Origin: CADEDH01 sp965216205 | GTDB taxonomy: Bacteria; Actinomycetota; Acidimicrobiia; Acidimicrobiales; SZUA-35 | Length of the DNA stretch: 64,000 bases | Assembly (NCBI GenBank): GCA_965216205.1 | Contig: OZ244139.1 | Span: forward strand, 6,200,001 to 6,264,000 | Direction of reading: 5' to 3' | In this document: piece by piece, positions 31,909-41,557 of the stretch | Position numbering within the stretch: position 1 is the stretch's first letter | How the letters are laid out: the number at the start of each line of letters is the position of its first letter | Notes under the pieces: generated by a model | The model's input: the letters and a program-made list of their open reading frames with translations, nothing else | Databases searched by the model: none | What the model was told of the DNA's origin: nothing | Made by a program: the position numbers and the translations under genes

Positions 31909-34900
31909 GTGGTGTCGAGTGTGCTCGATGGGTTCAGTCGGCCGGCGGCGGAATGGTTCGCCACCACCTTCCCCGAGCCGACCCCGCCCCAGACCGAGGG
32001 GTGGCCATCGATCGCGTCGGGCGACCACACCCTGATCCTCGCCCCCACCGGATCCGGGAAGACGCTCACGGCCTTCTTCTGGGGTCTCGATCAGCTCACC
32101 ACCCGACCCCGACCCGACGACAAGAATCGCCGCACCCGCATCCTCTACATCTCACCGCTCCGAGCCCTGGCCGTGGACGTGGAGAAGAACCTCCGGGCCC
32201 CGCTGCAGGGCGTCCGGCTCGCAGCGGAGCGGCTCGGCGAACCGTTCCACGAGCCCCACGTGGCCCTCCGCACCGGCGACACGCCGGCCGACGTGCGCCG
32301 GCAACTCGCCAAGGACCCGCCGGACCTCCTCATCACGACACCCGAGTCGCTGTACCTGATGCTCACGTCGCGGGTGCGGGAGACCCTCGTGGGCGTGGAG
32401 ACCGTCATCATCGACGAGATCCACGCCTTGGCCGCGACCAAGCGGGGCGCCCATCTGGCGATCTCGCTCGAGCGGTTGGAGCGGATCACCGACAACACCG
32501 CCCGGGACGGTCGTGGTCCCCAGCGGATCGGGCTGTCGGCCACCCAGCGCCCGTTGGAGGAGATCGCCCGGTTCCTCGGCGGCTACGAGGTCCGGCACGG
32601 TGGCGACGGCAGCGGCGACGACCGCGCCCCTGACAGCGTCGACGACGGCGGGCACGACAGCCGCGACGACCACAACCACACCGGCGACGGCAGCGATCAG
32701 GAGCGACGACGACCGCAACAGCAGCTTCGGCCTCGGCCGGTGACGATCATCGACGCCGGGGTCCGCAAGGAGCTCGACATCGAGGTGATCGTCCCCGTCG
32801 AGGACATGGGCCGTCTCGGCGAGACGATCGACGAGCCCGTGTCGGGCCCAGCCGCTGCCGGCCCGGTCCGCCGCAGCATCTGGCCGTCGATGCATCCCCG
32901 CCTGCTCGATCTCGTGCAGGAGCACCAGTCGACGATCGTGTTCGTCAACGCCCGCCGGCTGGCCGAGCGGCTCGCCACCCGCCTGAACGAGCTGGCCGCA
33001 ACCGCCGCCGATGACGACGACACAGACGACCCGGCCGACGTGCGAGGGGCAGAGGCCGAAGGAACGTCTCCCGCCGTGCCCGGCCAGGAGCTGGTGATGG
33101 CCCACCACGGTTCGCTGTCCCGCGAGCAGCGGCTCGTCATCGAGGACCGGCTCAAGCGGGGCGACCTGAAGGGCCTCGTCGCCACCTCGTCGCTCGAGCT
33201 CGGGATCGACATGGGCGCCGTCGACCTCGTCGTCCAGGTCGAGTCGCCGGGGGCGGTCAGCCGAGGGCTGCAGCGGATCGGCCGGGCCGGGCACCAGGTC
33301 GGCGCCCCCAGCCGGGGCAAGTTCTTCCCCAAGCACCGGGCCGACCTGCTCGAAGCGGCCGTCGTCGTCGACCGTATGGGCAAGGGCCTCATCGAGGAGA
33401 CCCACTACCCCCGCAACCCACTCGACGTGCTCGCCCAGCAGATCGTGGCCGCCTGCGCCCTCGACGATTGGCCGGTCGACGACCTCACCGCCGTCATGCG
33501 AGGCGCCGCCAACTTCGCCGACCTCTCCGACGATGCGATGACCGCCACCCTCGACCTCCTCGCCGGCCGCTACCCGTCCGACGAGTTCGCCGAGCTCCGA
33601 CCCCGGATCATCTGGGACCGGGTCGAGGGGGTCGTCCGGGGCCGTCCCGGGGCGCAACGGCTGGCCGTCACCAGCGGCGGCACCATCCCCGACCGCGGTC
33701 TCTACGGCGTGTTCCTCCCCGACGGTACCCGGGTGGGCGAGCTCGACGAGGAGATGGTGTACGAGTCCCGACCGGGGGAGACGTTCCTCCTCGGCGCCAG
33801 CACGTGGCGCATCCACGACATCACCCACGAACGGGTCGTGGTCACCCCCGCCCCCGGCCAACCGGGCAAGATGCCGTTCTGGCACGGCGACGGGCCGGGC
33901 CGTCCCCTCGAGCTCGGGCGGGCGATCGGTGGCTTCGTGCGCGAGATCTCCGCCCTCGATCGAGACGGGGCGATGGAGCGCCTCCGCACCCAGCACCGTC
34001 TCGACGAGCTCGCCGCCGACAACCTCCTCGCCTTCATCGAGGAGCAGCGGGAGGTGGCCGGTCGGGTGCCGGACGACCGGACGATCGTGGTCGAGCGGTT
34101 CCGCGACGAGATCGGCGACTGGCGGATCTGCATTCTCAGCCCGTTCGGGGCCCAGGTCCACGCCCCGTGGGGGATGGCCCTCCAGCACCGGCTGTCGGAG
34201 CAGTGGGGGTGGGACGTCGAGCTGATGTGGAGCGACGACGGCATCGTCATCCGCCTCCCCGAAGCGGTCGACCGGCTCCCCGTCGACGAGCTCGCCATCG
34301 ATCCCGACGACCTCGACGAGCTCCTCGTCACCCAGCTCCCCAGCTCCGCGATGTTCGCCGCCCGGTTCCGGGAGTGCGCGGCCCGAGCCCTGCTGCTCCC
34401 ACGCCGCCGCCCCGACCGGCGCACGCCCCTGTGGCAGCAACGGCAGAAGGCGGCCGACCTGTTGGCGGTGGCCGCCAAGTACCCCAGCTTTCCGATCCTC
34501 CTGGAGACCAGCCGGGAGTGCCTGAACGACGTGTTCGACGTGCCGGCGCTGCGCCAGCTCCTCACCGAGATCCGGTCCCGCAAGATCAAGGTGGTACCGG
34601 TCGACACCGACTCGGCGTCGCCGTTCGCCCAGAGCCTCCTGTTCGGTTGGATCGCCCAGTACATGTACGAGGGCGACGCCCCCCTGGCCGAGCGACGGGC
34701 CGCAGCGCTGTCGCTCGATCGGGAGCTGCTGCGCGACCTGCTCGGAGCCGAGGAGCTCCGGGAGCTGCTCGATCCCGAGGTGATGGCCGGCCTCGAAGCG
34801 GAGCTGCAGCGGACCGCCGACGATTGGCGGGCCACCACCGTCGATGGAGTGGAGGACCTGCTCCGCTGGCTCGGTCCGCTCACCGTCGACGCCATCGGCG

Positions 34901-36621
34901 TCCGGGTCGCGACGGTCGACGGAGGTGGGGGCATCGACCCCGACCGGGCAGTGGCCCAGCTCCTGACCGAGCGGCGGATCATCCCGGTCGCCGTCGCCGG
35001 CCAGCAGATGGTGGCCGCCGCCCAGGACGCCTCGCGGCTGCGGGACGCCCTCGGCGTCGCCCTGCCGCCCGGTCTGCCGGCGGCATTCACCGACCCGGTC
35101 GACGAGCCGCTCATCGATCTCGTCTCCCGATTCGCCCGTACCAACTGCCCGTTCCTCCTCGACGACGTCACCGCGGCCCTCGGCATCGACCGTGACCGGG
35201 CCAAGGCGGCCCTCGACGACCTCGAACGCCAGGGCCGAGTCGTCCGCGGCGAGTTCCGTCCCGACGGCGTGGAGCGGGAGTGGTGCCACACCGACGTGCT
35301 CCGGGTGCTCCGCCGGCGATCGCTCGCCGCGCTCCGGTCAGAGGTCGAGCCGGTCGAGCAGGACGTGCTGGCCCGTTTCGTCCCGTCGTGGCAGCACGTC
35401 GGCTCCCGCCATCAGGGGGTCGATGGACTCGCCGAGGTCCTCACCGCGCTGCAGGGGGCGGCCCTGCCGGCGTCGATGCTGGAATCGTCGGTCCTCCCCG
35501 CCCGCATCGCCGCCTACACCCCCGCCGACCTCGACACGCTCCTCGCCGCCGGCGAGATCGTGTGGGTCGGCGCCGAGCCCCTGGGTGCCGGCGACGGCAG
35601 GATCCGGCTCGTCTGGCGCGATCAGGCCCCGGCCCTCGTCCCCGAACCCGACGACCCACCGGCCGGCGATCTCCACCAGGCGCTCCGGGCTCACCTCGCC
35701 GACCGGGGGGCGTCGTTCTGGCCCGACCTGGTCGCCGCGGCCCAGGCGGCCGGGTGCGACTACGCCGACGATGCCGTCGTCGGCGCCCTGTGGGATCTCG
35801 TGTGGGCCGGCGAGGTCACCAACGACTCGCTCACCCCGCTCCGAGCCCTCGTCGGCGGCGGTGCCGGGGGAGGCGGTCGACGTCGCAGCCGATCCGGCCG
35901 CGGCGGAAGGGCTGGTCGGCGGCCGGCGATGCGGTCGCTGTCGCGGTTGGGTCCGCCGACGGGGACTGGCCGATGGGCCCCGGTCGAGCCGCTGCGCCGA
36001 CCGGCGGTCACCCCCACCGAGGCAGCAACGACCAGGGCGCTCCAGCTGCTGGAACGGTACGGTGTGCTCACCCGGGAGATGGCCTTGGCCGAGGGAGCCG
36101 AGGGCGGGTTCGCCGGTGTCTACCCGATCCTCAAGGAGATGGAGGATCGGGGGCAGGTGCGCCGCGGCTACTTCGTGGCCGGCCTCGGTGCCGCCCAGTT
36201 CGCCCTCCCCGGCGCCGTCGACCGGCTCCGCGACGAGCGGCGTACCGGAATCGACGACGAGCCCCCCGAACCGATCGCCCTCGCCGCCTGCGATCCCGCC
36301 CAACCCTACGGGGCGGCCATTCCCTGGCCGCCGAGCGAGGGTCGTCCCAACCGAGCGACCGGCGCGTTCGTGGTGCTCCGCGCCGGCGTACCGCTCGTCC
36401 ACCTCGAGCGGGGCGGTCGGAGCCTCAACCTGTTCGCCGGCGCCACCGACGACGACGGCTGGGTGACGGCGCTCGCCGGGCTCGTGTTCGCCGATCAGCT
36501 CCGGACGATCGAGGTTCGCAAGGTCGACGGGGAACCGATCGCGGACCATCCCGAGGTCGCCGACCTCCTCGTGGCCGGCGGGTTCAAGCCTGGCTACCGC
36601 GGTCCGATCCTCCGGCCCTGA
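31909..36621 (+). CDS. lhr: Large ATP-dependent helicase Lhr
   Basis: 1570 residues, within the long-Lhr size range. RecA domain 1 has Walker A APTGSGKTLTAFFW, then YISPLRALAVDVEKNL, TTPESLYLML, the box VIIDEIHAL and LSATQRP. RecA domain 2 has IVFVNARRLAERLATRLNEL, MAHHGSLSREQRL, ATSSLELGIDMG and QRIGRAGHQ. A winged-helix and Lhr-core part follows, and then the long C-terminal extension of bacterial Lhr. Two low-complexity insertions, Asp/Gly/His-rich near 32600-32720 and Asp-rich near 33000-33070, sit in loops of the core. Lhr is a 3'-5' translocase that unwinds RNA:DNA hybrids and takes part in DNA repair. Minor doubt remains only over loop insertions. Confidence 0.93.
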   Translation: MVSSVLDGFSRPAAEWFATTFPEPTPPQTEGWPSIASGDHTLILAPTGSGKTLTAFFWGLDQLTTRPRPDDKNRRTRILYISPLRALAVDVEKNLRAPLQGVRLAAERLGEPFHEPHVALRTGDTPADVRRQLAKDPPDLLITTPESLYLMLTSRVRETLVGVETVIIDEIHALAATKRGAHLAISLERLERITDNTARDGRGPQRIGLSATQRPLEEIARFLGGYEVRHGGDGSGDDRAPDSVDDGGHDSRDDHNHTGDGSDQERRRPQQQLRPRPVTIIDAGVRKELDIEVIVPVEDMGRLGETIDEPVSGPAAAGPVRRSIWPSMHPRLLDLVQEHQSTIVFVNARRLAERLATRLNELAATAADDDDTDDPADVRGAEAEGTSPAVPGQELVMAHHGSLSREQRLVIEDRLKRGDLKGLVATSSLELGIDMGAVDLVVQVESPGAVSRGLQRIGRAGHQVGAPSRGKFFPKHRADLLEAAVVVDRMGKGLIEETHYPRNPLDVLAQQIVAACALDDWPVDDLTAVMRGAANFADLSDDAMTATLDLLAGRYPSDEFAELRPRIIWDRVEGVVRGRPGAQRLAVTSGGTIPDRGLYGVFLPDGTRVGELDEEMVYESRPGETFLLGASTWRIHDITHERVVVTPAPGQPGKMPFWHGDGPGRPLELGRAIGGFVREISALDRDGAMERLRTQHRLDELAADNLLAFIEEQREVAGRVPDDRTIVVERFRDEIGDWRICILSPFGAQVHAPWGMALQHRLSEQWGWDVELMWSDDGIVIRLPEAVDRLPVDELAIDPDDLDELLVTQLPSSAMFAARFRECAARALLLPRRRPDRRTPLWQQRQKAADLLAVAAKYPSFPILLETSRECLNDVFDVPALRQLLTEIRSRKIKVVPVDTDSASPFAQSLLFGWIAQYMYEGDAPLAERRAAALSLDRELLRDLLGAEELRELLDPEVMAGLEAELQRTADDWRATTVDGVEDLLRWLGPLTVDAIGVRVATVDGGGGIDPDRAVAQLLTERRIIPVAVAGQQMVAAAQDASRLRDALGVALPPGLPAAFTDPVDEPLIDLVSRFARTNCPFLLDDVTAALGIDRDRAKAALDDLERQGRVVRGEFRPDGVEREWCHTDVLRVLRRRSLAALRSEVEPVEQDVLARFVPSWQHVGSRHQGVDGLAEVLTALQGAALPASMLESSVLPARIAAYTPADLDTLLAAGEIVWVGAEPLGAGDGRIRLVWRDQAPALVPEPDDPPAGDLHQALRAHLADRGASFWPDLVAAAQAAGCDYADDAVVGALWDLVWAGEVTNDSLTPLRALVGGGAGGGGRRRSRSGRGGRAGRRPAMRSLSRLGPPTGTGRWAPVEPLRRPAVTPTEAATTRALQLLERYGVLTREMALAEGAEGGFAGVYPILKEMEDRGQVRRGYFVAGLGAAQFALPGAVDRLRDERRTGIDDEPPEPIALAACDPAQPYGAAIPWPPSEGRPNRATGAFVVLRAGVPLVHLERGGRSLNLFAGATDDDGWVTALAGLVFADQLRTIEVRKVDGEPIADHPEVADLLVAGGFKPGYRGPILRP

Positions 36622-36687
36622 GCCCGGTCGGCTGGGACTCTCGCGCCACCGTGTCACTTTTCGGGAGGGCTGTCTCGTCGAGTAGAT

Positions 36688-37941
36688 ATGAGCAGCAAGA
36701 CCAACGGAATCTCCCCATCGTCCGACACGGCGGCGAGCCGACGACCCGACGTGGCGGTCGTCGGTGGCGGCCTCGGTGGCCTGGCCGCCGCCGCACTCGT
36801 GGCCAGGGCCGGCCGATCGGTGGTGGTGCACGAGCACCGCAAGACCGTCGGCGGTCAGGCCCGGAGCGTCACCCGCGATGGCTTCACCTGCAACAACGGA
36901 CCCCACGCCCTCTACTTCGGCGGGGCGGCGGGACGGGTGCTCACCGACCTCGGGGTGGAGCTCCGCGGCGGCAGACCGGCCGCGAAGGGGCGGGTGGTGT
37001 TCGACGATCGCGCCGAGGTCGGGCCGATCGACCCGCTCACCCTGCTCCGCACCCGAGCGCTGGGCGGGCGCGACAAGGTTCAGATCGGCCGGGCCCTCGC
37101 CCGTCTGCCGAAACTCGTCCCGGCCGACCACGCCCACCTGACCGTCGACGAGTGGATCGCGTCGATGGTCAGCCGCACTCGTCCAACGCTGATGCTGCGG
37201 GCGATCGTCCGGTTGGCCACCTACGTCAACCAGCCTGACCAGCTCAGTGCCGACGTGGCGATCACCCAGCTCCAGGCGGCGCTCGGCCCTGGCGTGCTGT
37301 ACCTCGACGGTGGCTGGCAGTCGCTCGTCGACCAGCTGAGCACCACCCCGGGCGTGCGGATCGACGTTGGCGAGCCCGTCCGGAGCCTGCCCGATGCATC
37401 GGCGGTGATCGTGGCCGCCGGCCGACCGGACGCCACCGGTCGGCTGCTGGGACGTGCGTACCGTGTCGGTCCGCCGGCCAGGATCAGCGGGATCGACTAC
37501 GGCCTCCGCCGGCCGCCAGCCGCCAACGTGGTGATCGGCGGCGACCAGCCGTTCTACTTCTCCAACCACTCCGCCGTCGCCGACCTGGCGCCCGCCGGGA
37601 GCTACCACGCCGCCGCCGTGCAGTACCTCGCCGCCGATGACCAGCCGGACCCCGACGCGATCGAGCGCTTCGTCGGTCACGCCGGTGTTCGGCGCGAAGA
37701 TGTCGTGATGCGACGGAAGCTGCACGAGCTGGTCACCGTCTCGGCGATGGCGACGCCGTCGACAGGCGGTCTGGCCGGTCGACCGACCGTCACCGACTCC
37801 GGCCGGCCCGATGTGTTCATCGTCGGCGACTGGGTCGGCCCGGAGGGCCATCTGGCCGACGCCGTCCTGGCCAGCGCCGAGGCCGCTGCCCGAGAGGCCC
37901 TCGCCGTGGTCGATCGAGCGCCGCTGTCGGTGTCACGGTGA
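36688..37941 (+). CDS. FAD-dependent NAD(P)-binding oxidoreductase (phytoene-desaturase-like)
   Basis: 417 residues. A dinucleotide-binding loop VAVVGGGLGGLAAAALVARA sits near residue 30, followed by VVVHEHRKTVGGQARS and FTCNNGPHALYF as in phytoene dehydrogenase or amine-oxidase-like flavoenzymes. The C-terminal FAD motif is PDVFIVGDWVGPEGHLADAV. The substrate is unknown. The next gene, 13 bases downstream on the same strand, is an ECF41-type sigma factor; ECF41 genes are known to sit beside oxidoreductase or decarboxylase partner genes, so this is the likely partner. The ATG lacks a clear ribosome site. Confidence 0.85.
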   Translation: MSSKTNGISPSSDTAASRRPDVAVVGGGLGGLAAAALVARAGRSVVVHEHRKTVGGQARSVTRDGFTCNNGPHALYFGGAAGRVLTDLGVELRGGRPAAKGRVVFDDRAEVGPIDPLTLLRTRALGGRDKVQIGRALARLPKLVPADHAHLTVDEWIASMVSRTRPTLMLRAIVRLATYVNQPDQLSADVAITQLQAALGPGVLYLDGGWQSLVDQLSTTPGVRIDVGEPVRSLPDASAVIVAAGRPDATGRLLGRAYRVGPPARISGIDYGLRRPPAANVVIGGDQPFYFSNHSAVADLAPAGSYHAAAVQYLAADDQPDPDAIERFVGHAGVRREDVVMRRKLHELVTVSAMATPSTGGLAGRPTVTDSGRPDVFIVGDWVGPEGHLADAVLASAEAAAREALAVVDRAPLSVSR

Positions 37942-37954
37942 ACCGGTGGCGGCC

Positions 37955-38866
37955 ATGACCGACCCCGTCGAGCTCTTCGAGCAGGAGCGGCCCCGGCTCC
38001 GAGCCATCGCCTACCGCATGCTCGGCACGCCCGACGACGCCGACGACGTCGTCCAGGACGCCTGGCTCCGCTTCAGCGCCGTCGATCACGCCGTCGACAA
38101 CCCGGCCGCCTGGCTGACCACGATCGCCACCCGCTTGTCGATCGACCGGCTCCGGTCGGCCCAGCGTCGTCGCGAGACCTACGTGGGTCCGTGGCTCGCC
38201 GACCCGATCGGCAGCGAGCCCGACGTGGGGAGCACATCGGTGAGTCATGCGGAACCGGCCGACGCGCTGCTGTTCGCCGAGTCGCTGTCGCTCGGGTTCC
38301 TCGCCGTGCTCGAGCGGGTCTCCCCCCTCGAGCGGGCGGTGTTCATCCTCCACGACGTGTTCGGCTACCCGTTGGCCGACGTGGCCGACATCATCGAGCG
38401 CTCGCCGGCAGCCACCCGTCAGTTGGCGAAACGAGCCCGCGACCACGTCCGGGAAGGCCGCCCCCGCTACGCCCCCGAGACCGCCGACGTGGTCGCCCTC
38501 ACCGAGCGGGTGATGGCGGCCGCCATCGAGGGCGACGTCGAGACCCTCCAGTCGTATCTCGCCGAGGATGTCGTCCACCTGTCAGACGGCGGCCCCGACC
38601 ACCATGCAGCCCGCGCCCCCGTGATCGGCAGGCACCGGGTGGCTCGGCTGTTCCTCGGCCTGGCCAACCGAGCCGTCGAGGGGGGCGAGGTACATCTCGT
38701 GCGGGCCAACGGCCAGTTCGGGCTGTACTTCACCACCGACGGCGAGCCCTACATGCTCCACGTCGGGAACTGGGTCGACGGGAAGCTCACCGCCTCGCAC
38801 GCGGTCCGCAATCCCGAGAAGCTCGCAGCGTTCCACCGGGCCTGGGTCGCCGGCAGAGCGCCGTAG
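37955..38866 (+). CDS. ECF41-type sigma factor with SnoaL-like C-terminal domain (SigJ-like)
   Basis: 303 residues. Sigma region 2 is ERPRLRAIAYRMLGTPDDAD followed by DVVQDAWLRF; region 4 is SPLERAVFILHDVFGYPLAD then IIERSPAATRQLAKRAR. A SnoaL/NTF2-like domain of ~120 residues follows. The three ECF41 hallmarks are visible in variant form: WLADP for WLPEP, DGGPD for DGGGK and NPEKL for NPDKL. In ECF41 the C-terminal domain itself controls activity in place of an anti-sigma factor, and none is encoded nearby. The typical target is the neighbouring oxidoreductase gene. The ATG is preferred over the GTG at 37946; there is no strong ribosome site for either. Confidence 0.9.
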   Translation: MTDPVELFEQERPRLRAIAYRMLGTPDDADDVVQDAWLRFSAVDHAVDNPAAWLTTIATRLSIDRLRSAQRRRETYVGPWLADPIGSEPDVGSTSVSHAEPADALLFAESLSLGFLAVLERVSPLERAVFILHDVFGYPLADVADIIERSPAATRQLAKRARDHVREGRPRYAPETADVVALTERVMAAAIEGDVETLQSYLAEDVVHLSDGGPDHHAARAPVIGRHRVARLFLGLANRAVEGGEVHLVRANGQFGLYFTTDGEPYMLHVGNWVDGKLTASHAVRNPEKLAAFHRAWVAGRAP

Positions 38867-38931
38867 GAGGTCCCGACGGCTCGGACGCCCGGTGGCGCTC
38901 GGCCCGATCCATCCAGCTCCAGGTCGGCCGG

Positions 38932-38937
38932 TACTCT
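38932..38937 (+). promoter_or_regulatory. -10 hexamer for the OmpA-type gene
   Basis: TACTCT, followed by a leader of about 20 bases that carries CGGAG (38954-38958) six bases before GTG at 38964. Confidence 0.4.
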
Positions 38938-38963
38938 TGTCGAACACGCGATCGGAGTTGCCC

Positions 38964-39722
38964 GTGCTCAGCTCGAATCCCCCGACCACGATCGGGCGGC
39001 GAGACCGCCGCCCACGCCCACGCCAACATCCTCGTCCACATCAACACGGACCGCCGCGTCGCCGGCTCGCCGTCGCCCTGATCGGTGTGGCGATCGCGCT
39101 TGGTCTCACCGGGTGCGGGACGGCCGAGGACCTGATCGAGGAGCAGACCGGCTCCTCGATCGACCTGTCGGAGGTGACGATCCCCGACGTCGACCTGAAC
39201 GCGCCCGACTTCACCATCCCGGCGATCATCGCCTCCGACATCGACATCGACATCACCGAGGCGCCGGACCTGCCGGTGATCCGCTTCCCCCAAGCGGTCA
39301 CGATCGAGCTCCCGCAGATCACCAGCGATGACGTCGAGGTGCAGGAGACCGACGACGAGACCATCTACACGGTTTCGGGGCAGGTGCTGTTCGACTTCGA
39401 TCGGGCCGACATCCGGCCCGAGGCCGTCGACCATCTGGAGGAGATACTCGCCGCCGTGAACGACCGCGGCTTCGGCGGGACCATCGAGATCGCCGGTCAC
39501 ACCGACGCAGTCGGCACCGCCGAGTACAACCACGACCTGTCCGTGCGTCGGGCGGCGGCGGTGGCGCTGTGGTTCCGGGAGCGCATCCCCGCCGACCAGG
39601 ACATCCAGGCCGTCGGCTACGGCGAGACCACGCCGATCGCCCCCAACACCACCGCCGATGGCAGCGACGACCCGACCGGACGAGCCCAGAACCGGCGGGT
39701 GGAGATCATCGTCGCCAAGTAG
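38964..39722 (+). CDS. OmpA-family peptidoglycan-binding lipoprotein
   Basis: 252 residues. A long Arg/His/Pro-rich cytoplasmic head precedes a hydrophobic stretch (LAVALIGVAIALG) that ends in the lipobox LTGC with C51, so it should be lipid-anchored outside the membrane. A ~90-residue region rich in Asp, Ile and Pro follows. The C-terminal 120 residues form an OmpA domain: VLFDFDRADIRPEAVDHLEE, IAGHTDAVGTAEYNHDLSVR, then IQAVGYGE and NRRVEIIV. These match the residues that bind diaminopimelate in peptidoglycan. It probably ties the envelope to the wall. The unusual head is kept because no usable start lies nearer to the hydrophobic stretch. Confidence 0.85.
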   Translation: MLSSNPPTTIGRRDRRPRPRQHPRPHQHGPPRRRLAVALIGVAIALGLTGCGTAEDLIEEQTGSSIDLSEVTIPDVDLNAPDFTIPAIIASDIDIDITEAPDLPVIRFPQAVTIELPQITSDDVEVQETDDETIYTVSGQVLFDFDRADIRPEAVDHLEEILAAVNDRGFGGTIEIAGHTDAVGTAEYNHDLSVRRAAAVALWFRERIPADQDIQAVGYGETTPIAPNTTADGSDDPTGRAQNRRVEIIVAK

Positions 39723-39768
39723 TGGGACGCGGGTTGCGGGCGGGGAGGAGCGAGAAGCGGCAGGCGAC

Positions 39769-41355
39769 CTACCGGCTCCGGCCGGCCCGGTACCGCTCGA
39801 TCAGGGCGTTGGTCGACGAGTCGTGCTCGAGCGCCGAGGACGAGGTGAGCTCCGGGGCGATCGCGGTCGCCAGCACCTTGCCCAGCTCCACGCCGAACTG
39901 GTCGAACGAGTTGATGCCCCAGATCACGCCCATCGTGAACACCCGGTGCTCGTACAGCGCGATCAGCCGGCCGAGGGTGCGGGCGTCGAGCCGTTGGGCG
40001 AGGATCGTGGTCGTCGGCCGGTTCCCGTCGAACGTGCGGTGGGGATCGTCGTGCGTCTGCCCGAACGCGAGGGCCTCTGTCTGACCGAAGCAGTTCGCCA
40101 TAAGGAGATCGTGGTGGTCGCCGATCGCCTCCTCCGGTTCCACGAACCCGATGAAGTCGGCCGGCACGAGCCGGGTCCCCTGATGGAGCAGCTGATAGAA
40201 GGCGTGCTGCCCGTTCGTGCCCGGCTCCCCCCACACGATCGGGCCGGTGGCGGCGCCGACCCTGCGCCCGTCCTGGTCCACCGACTTGCCGTTCGACTCC
40301 ATGTCGAGCTGCTGGAGGTAGGCCGGGAACCGGGCGAGCCGTTCGGCGTAGGGGAGCACCGCATGGGAGCAGGCCCCGAGGAAATCGGTGTACCAGACAC
40401 CGAGCAGCCCGAGCAGGACGGGCAGGTTCTCCCGCCACGGCGCGGTCAGGAAGTGCTCGTCGAGCTCCCGCATGCCGGCGAGGAGCTCGGCGAACCCGTC
40501 GGCCCCGATCGCCAGCATCAGCGACAGGCCGACGGCGGACCCGAGCGAGTACCGGCCGCCCACCCAGTCCCAGAACGCGAACATGTTGGCCGGGTCGATC
40601 CCGAAGTCGGCGACCTTCTCGCCGTTGGTCGACACGGCAACGAAGTGCTTCGCCACCGCGTCGGCCCCCAGGGCGTCGGTCAGCCATGCCCTGGCCGTGC
40701 GGGCGTTGGTGAGCGTCTCGATCGTGCCGAACGTCTTCGACACCACCACGAACAGCGTGCGGGCGGGGTCGAGATCGACCAGCGCCTCGCCGATCGCCGC
40801 CGGGTCGATGTTCGACACGAACCGGACCGTGAGGTCGCGGCGGCTGAACGGTCGGAGCGCCTCGTAGGCCATCGCCGGGCCGAGATCCGAGCCGCCGATA
40901 CCCAGGTTGACGATCGCCTGGATCGGCTCACCGGTCGCACCGGTCCAGGCCCCGGAGCGGACGTCGTCGGCGAAGGCCCGCATGCGGTCGAGTACCTCGT
41001 GGACGTCGACGACCACGTCGACCCCGTCGACCACGAGCGACGCCGACCGGGGCAGCCGCAGCGCGGTGTGGAGCACGGCCCGGTCCTCGGTGGTGTTGAT
41101 ACGGTCCCCCTGGAACATCGCGTCGCGGGCCGGCCCGAGGCCGACCTCGTCGGCGAGCGCCGACAGGGTGTCGAGCGTCTCACCCGTGATGAGGTTCTTC
41201 GACAGGTCGACGAGGAGCCCCGCCGCCTCCACCGTGTAGCGGGCCGCCCGGCCGCTGTCGGTGGCGAACAGGTCGCGGAGGTGCACCCCGTCCATCGTCT
41301 TCGCCTGCACAGCGAGCGCCCGCCACGCGGGCCCATCGGTGACGTCAGCTCCCAT
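39769..41355 (-). CDS. pgi: Glucose-6-phosphate isomerase
   Basis: 528 residues. Signatures include LGIGGSDLGPAMAYEALRPF, the phosphate-binding VVSKTFGTIETLTNAR, GGRYSLGSAVGLSLMLAIG and the PGI motif WGINSFDQFGVELGKVLA. It interconverts glucose 6-phosphate and fructose 6-phosphate in glycolysis. It is a lone gene. TAGGCT ends seven bases before its ATG at 41355. The ~200-base gap upstream also holds the promoter of the lasso precursor, which is divergent. Confidence 0.96.
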   Translation of the reverse strand: MGADVTDGPAWRALAVQAKTMDGVHLRDLFATDSGRAARYTVEAAGLLVDLSKNLITGETLDTLSALADEVGLGPARDAMFQGDRINTTEDRAVLHTALRLPRSASLVVDGVDVVVDVHEVLDRMRAFADDVRSGAWTGATGEPIQAIVNLGIGGSDLGPAMAYEALRPFSRRDLTVRFVSNIDPAAIGEALVDLDPARTLFVVVSKTFGTIETLTNARTARAWLTDALGADAVAKHFVAVSTNGEKVADFGIDPANMFAFWDWVGGRYSLGSAVGLSLMLAIGADGFAELLAGMRELDEHFLTAPWRENLPVLLGLLGVWYTDFLGACSHAVLPYAERLARFPAYLQQLDMESNGKSVDQDGRRVGAATGPIVWGEPGTNGQHAFYQLLHQGTRLVPADFIGFVEPEEAIGDHHDLLMANCFGQTEALAFGQTHDDPHRTFDGNRPTTTILAQRLDARTLGRLIALYEHRVFTMGVIWGINSFDQFGVELGKVLATAIAPELTSSSALEHDSSTNALIERYRAGRSR

Positions 41356-41362
41356 GGCTGAG

Positions 41363-41368
41363 AGCCTA
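41363..41368 (-). promoter_or_regulatory. -10 hexamer for pgi
   Basis: TAGGCT on the minus strand, seven bases, then ATG at 41355, again a nearly leaderless arrangement. Confidence 0.5.
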
Positions 41369-41430
41369 GGGATGTGCGCTCGGGGATGTGAGGCAGGGCG
41401 CCGCTAGGACATCCACCCAGCACGATCGTG

Positions 41431-41459
41431 TTGCTGCACGTCATCGGCTGCGACACAAT
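41431..41459 (+). promoter_or_regulatory. Promoter of the lasso precursor gene
   Basis: TTGCTG at 41431-41436, exactly 17 bases, then CACAAT at 41454-41459. It is the best -35/-10 pair in the window. The leader to the ATG at 41558 would be about 90 bases and ends in GGAGAGGG (41541-41548). Confidence 0.5.
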
Positions 41460-41557
41460 GCTGCGGGGCGGTTGTGAGGGCGAGGGCGGTTGTCCTGATG
41501 GGCGACAGCTTCGGCGGCTGACTCCAGCGAGACCACTTCCGGAGAGGGAACCCCAGC

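Noticed and set aside
32152..35289. 1045-residue minus-strand frame opposite lhr
   Set aside because: Mirror of the helicase gene; composition is that of a reverse-strand reading and it has no motif.
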